The notes under the pieces were generated by a model that made no database searches, was not told where the DNA came from, and saw only the letters and a list, made by a program, of their open reading frames with translations. A stretch of 6,658 bases of DNA, taken from assembly GCA_041670885.1 (NCBI GenBank), contig JBAXYJ010000166.1:1-6658 (forward strand). The letters run 5' to 3'. The position numbers and the translations under genes are program-made. This DNA is from JAJBWD01 sp041670885 (GTDB lineage Bacteria > Bacillota > Clostridia > Clostridiales > Clostridiaceae). Below, piece after piece: positions 5,440 through 6,658 of this stretch (its first letter is position 1; every line of letters begins with the position of its first letter).

Positions 5440-6180
5440 TTATTTTAATTGTTTACCAAAAATATCTGTTTTTTTATTGTTCTTATATATCAATTCAGAA
5501 ACAGTTACAAATTCAAAACCCTTTGATTTCAGCGTCTCTATAACTCTGGACAGATTTTCCGGAGTATACCTGGCATTTGTATGAAATAAAATAATATCAC
5601 CGCTTTTTGTCTTGCTCACTACCCTGTAATATTCTATGTCCCGGCCCTGTTCTTTCCAGTCTATACTGTCCACGCTCCATTGAACCGGAAAGTGCAATGT
5701 ATTATAAACTATATCCACAGCCATATTATTATATTCTCCTGATGGAAATCTAAATAGGTAAGGCTTTGTTCCGGTAATTTTTTCTACCACATAATCACAT
5801 TTAACTATTTCTGATCTCATAGTTTCTTTTGATATTTTTGAGAAATATTTATGTGAATATGAATGATTTCCTATTTCCTGACCTCTTTCATATAATTTAA
5901 TTACTTCAGTTTTATTTTCCTCAGCCCATTTCCCTATAACAAAAAAACTTGCTTTTATATCATATTTACCTAAAATGTTTAATATTTCGTCAATATTATT
6001 GTCTCCCCAATTTACATCAAAGGTAAGAGCTATTTTTTTATCATTCCTATCCACATTATAAATAGGAAGCTTTTTATCTTCTGCAAAGGCTGTTTTATAC
6101 TCTCTGCATAACTTAAACAGTAAAGCCAGGTTAATTAAAAGCAGAAATAAAATAAGCAAGCTGAATTCTTTCTTTTTCAA
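5440..6180 (-). CDS. Membrane-anchored polysaccharide deacetylase-like protein (CE4 family)
   Basis: A CE4/NodB-fold protein, probably tethered outside the membrane and acting on peptidoglycan or another N-acetylated glycan. The start is taken as TTG 6180, because TTGGAG (6192-6187) lies 6 nt before it; starting at TTG 6192 adds four residues but has no ribosome binding site. Numbered from 6192: transmembrane segment 10-28, then ALTFDVNWGDN (55-65, Asp59), GNHSYSH (108-114, His110 and His114), RFPSGEYN (148-155), WSVDSIDW (172-179) and GDIILFH (198-204). Standard CE4 enzymes have TFDDG; the second Asp, a metal ligand, is Val60 here. PdaB-type sporulation relatives have a similar TFD-x-x-WG form, but this protein keeps both metal histidines. 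A spore or cell-wall role is plausible; activity is uncertain. It stands upstream of the SSB-like gene without evident operon linkage. Confidence 0.87.
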   Translation of the reverse strand: MKKKEFSLLILFLLLINLALLFKLCREYKTAFAEDKKLPIYNVDRNDKKIALTFDVNWGDNNIDEILNILGKYDIKASFFVIGKWAEENKTEVIKLYERGQEIGNHSYSHKYFSKISKETMRSEIVKCDYVVEKITGTKPYLFRFPSGEYNNMAVDIVYNTLHFPVQWSVDSIDWKEQGRDIEYYRVVSKTKSGDIILFHTNARYTPENLSRVIETLKSKGFEFVTVSELIYKNNKKTDIFGKQLK

Positions 6181-6210
6181 TTTAGGCTCCAATAAAATGC
6201 TTTGATAAAA

Positions 6211-6224
6211 TATACTAAAGTATA
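6211..6224. promoter_or_regulatory. 14-bp dyad upstream of the deacetylase-like gene
   Basis: TATACT-AA-AGTATA is a perfect 6-bp dyad with a 2-bp centre, about 31-44 bp before the TTG start at 6180. The position suits an operator or a -10 region (TATACT or, on the minus strand, TATACT again). No matching -35 is clear because the 32-bp repeats begin a few bases further upstream. Confidence 0.35.
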
Positions 6225-6229
6225 CGGAA

Positions 6230-6325
6230 TTTTATGAATTAGCAATTTTGGGTTATTCGCCTTTTATGAAATAGCAATTTGGGGTTATTTGCCTTTTATG
6301 AATTAGCAATTTGGTGCTATTTGCC
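6230..6325. repeat. Three 32-bp tandem repeats
   Basis: Units at 6230-6261, 6262-6293 and 6294-6325 follow each other with no gap. Each begins TTTTATGAA, contains TAGCAATTT and ends in TTCGCC or TTTGCC; a few bases of a fourth unit follow. The unit length is not a multiple of three, so it is not coding. Within each unit the left (GAATTAGC type) and right (GGTTATTC type) halves can pair around an AATTTGG-like loop. The array lies between the transposase fragment and the deacetylase-like gene. Confidence 0.85.
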
Positions 6326-6357
6326 TTTGTTCCGAAATTTATGGATATATATTTTAA

Positions 6358-6658
6358 TCAGAATAGGACATCCCCTCTGGAGGCCAGACTATTATTTATT
6401 TCAATGCTTTTAATAAGGCAGCAGAATATAGTAAACTCCATAGTATTAAATGTTTTATGCTCCTTATAGAAAGCAGCATATTTGTTTAGATACTTACTTG
6501 ATACTCCACGAAATTTTTTCATCCATGTTTTGAAGCCCGACAGCAGCTTCACTGTATAACCTGCATTGTAATAGAATTTTCTTTTGCCCTTTCTTTTTGA
6601 TATATCCATCACTTTAAACTTATTATATAAAAGAGGGAATCTAAAGGGATAATTGCTA
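6358..6658 (-). mobile_element. IS1595-like transposase, C-terminal part (truncated by window edge)
   Basis: The reading frame stays open from the right edge of the window to TGA at 6358-6360, so the GTG and ATG around 6612-6607 are internal codons rather than a start. About 99 residues are visible. The segment FKTWMKKFRGVSSKYLNKYAAF resembles the end of ISXO2/IS1595-type DDE transposases, whose C-terminal part typically reads like K-F-R-G-V-S-S-K-Y-L followed by an aromatic residue; the preceding His-x-Asn motif expected in this region is not recognisable. Whether the element is intact cannot be judged, because the catalytic DDE part lies outside. Three 32-bp tandem repeats lie 33 bp beyond its stop and may relate to the element's end. 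Confidence 0.55.

Noticed and set aside
5387..5584. Small plus-strand gene of 65 codons
   Set aside because: It overlaps the end of the deacetylase-like gene antisense, has no ribosome binding site, and its hydrophobic bias is what AT-rich complement sequence gives.
6230..6325. CRISPR array
   Set aside because: The repeats are contiguous with no unique spacers, and no cas gene is present in the window.

Overview
The window looks like chromosome from an AT-rich, low-GC Gram-positive anaerobe of the Clostridia. Intergenic DNA is extremely A/T-rich, ribosome binding sites are strong (AGGAGG-type), several genes start with TTG, and the proteins resemble clostridial families. The exact genus cannot be read from the sequence.

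Layout. At the left edge, on the minus strand, is the 5' end of an OppA-like lipoprotein gene (1-223) with a near-consensus sigma-A promoter and a leader of about 155 nt. A 508-bp AT-rich divergent region separates it from dapA-dapB (732-2365, plus), an operon for the first two committed steps of lysine/diaminopimelate synthesis. It ends in a hairpin that also contains the stop codon of the convergent aminotransferase gene (2376-3521, minus; PatA-like). A 208-bp divergent region rich in dyads follows, then dapH (3733-4443, plus). A second hairpin lies between dapH and a convergent gene for a tandem-OB single-stranded-DNA-binding protein (4599-5258, minus). Upstream of that, on the same strand, is a membrane-anchored polysaccharide deacetylase-like gene (5440-6180). 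The right end holds three 32-bp tandem repeats (6230-6325) and the C-terminal part of an IS1595-like transposase running off the window (6358-6658, minus).

How the genes fit together. DapA makes 4-hydroxy-tetrahydrodipicolinate, DapB reduces it, DapH acetylates the tetrahydrodipicolinate, and the PatA-like enzyme probably transaminates the acetylated keto acid. This is the acetylase branch to diaminopimelate, needed for peptidoglycan and lysine. The deacetylase and the epimerase DapF are not in the window. No lysine riboswitch or T-box was found upstream of dapA or dapH.

Main unexplained signal. A short motif around TTGTATAATTA recurs upstream of oppA, dapA and dapH, and in a one-mismatch form upstream of the SSB-like gene. 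It is always oriented with the gene, and at three of the sites an inverted partner is present. It may be a shared operator or a promoter class, though AT-rich coincidence has to be excluded. Other points of interest are the terminator shared by two stop codons, the 32-bp repeats with partly conserved pairing, and a deacetylase whose usual metal-binding Asp is replaced.
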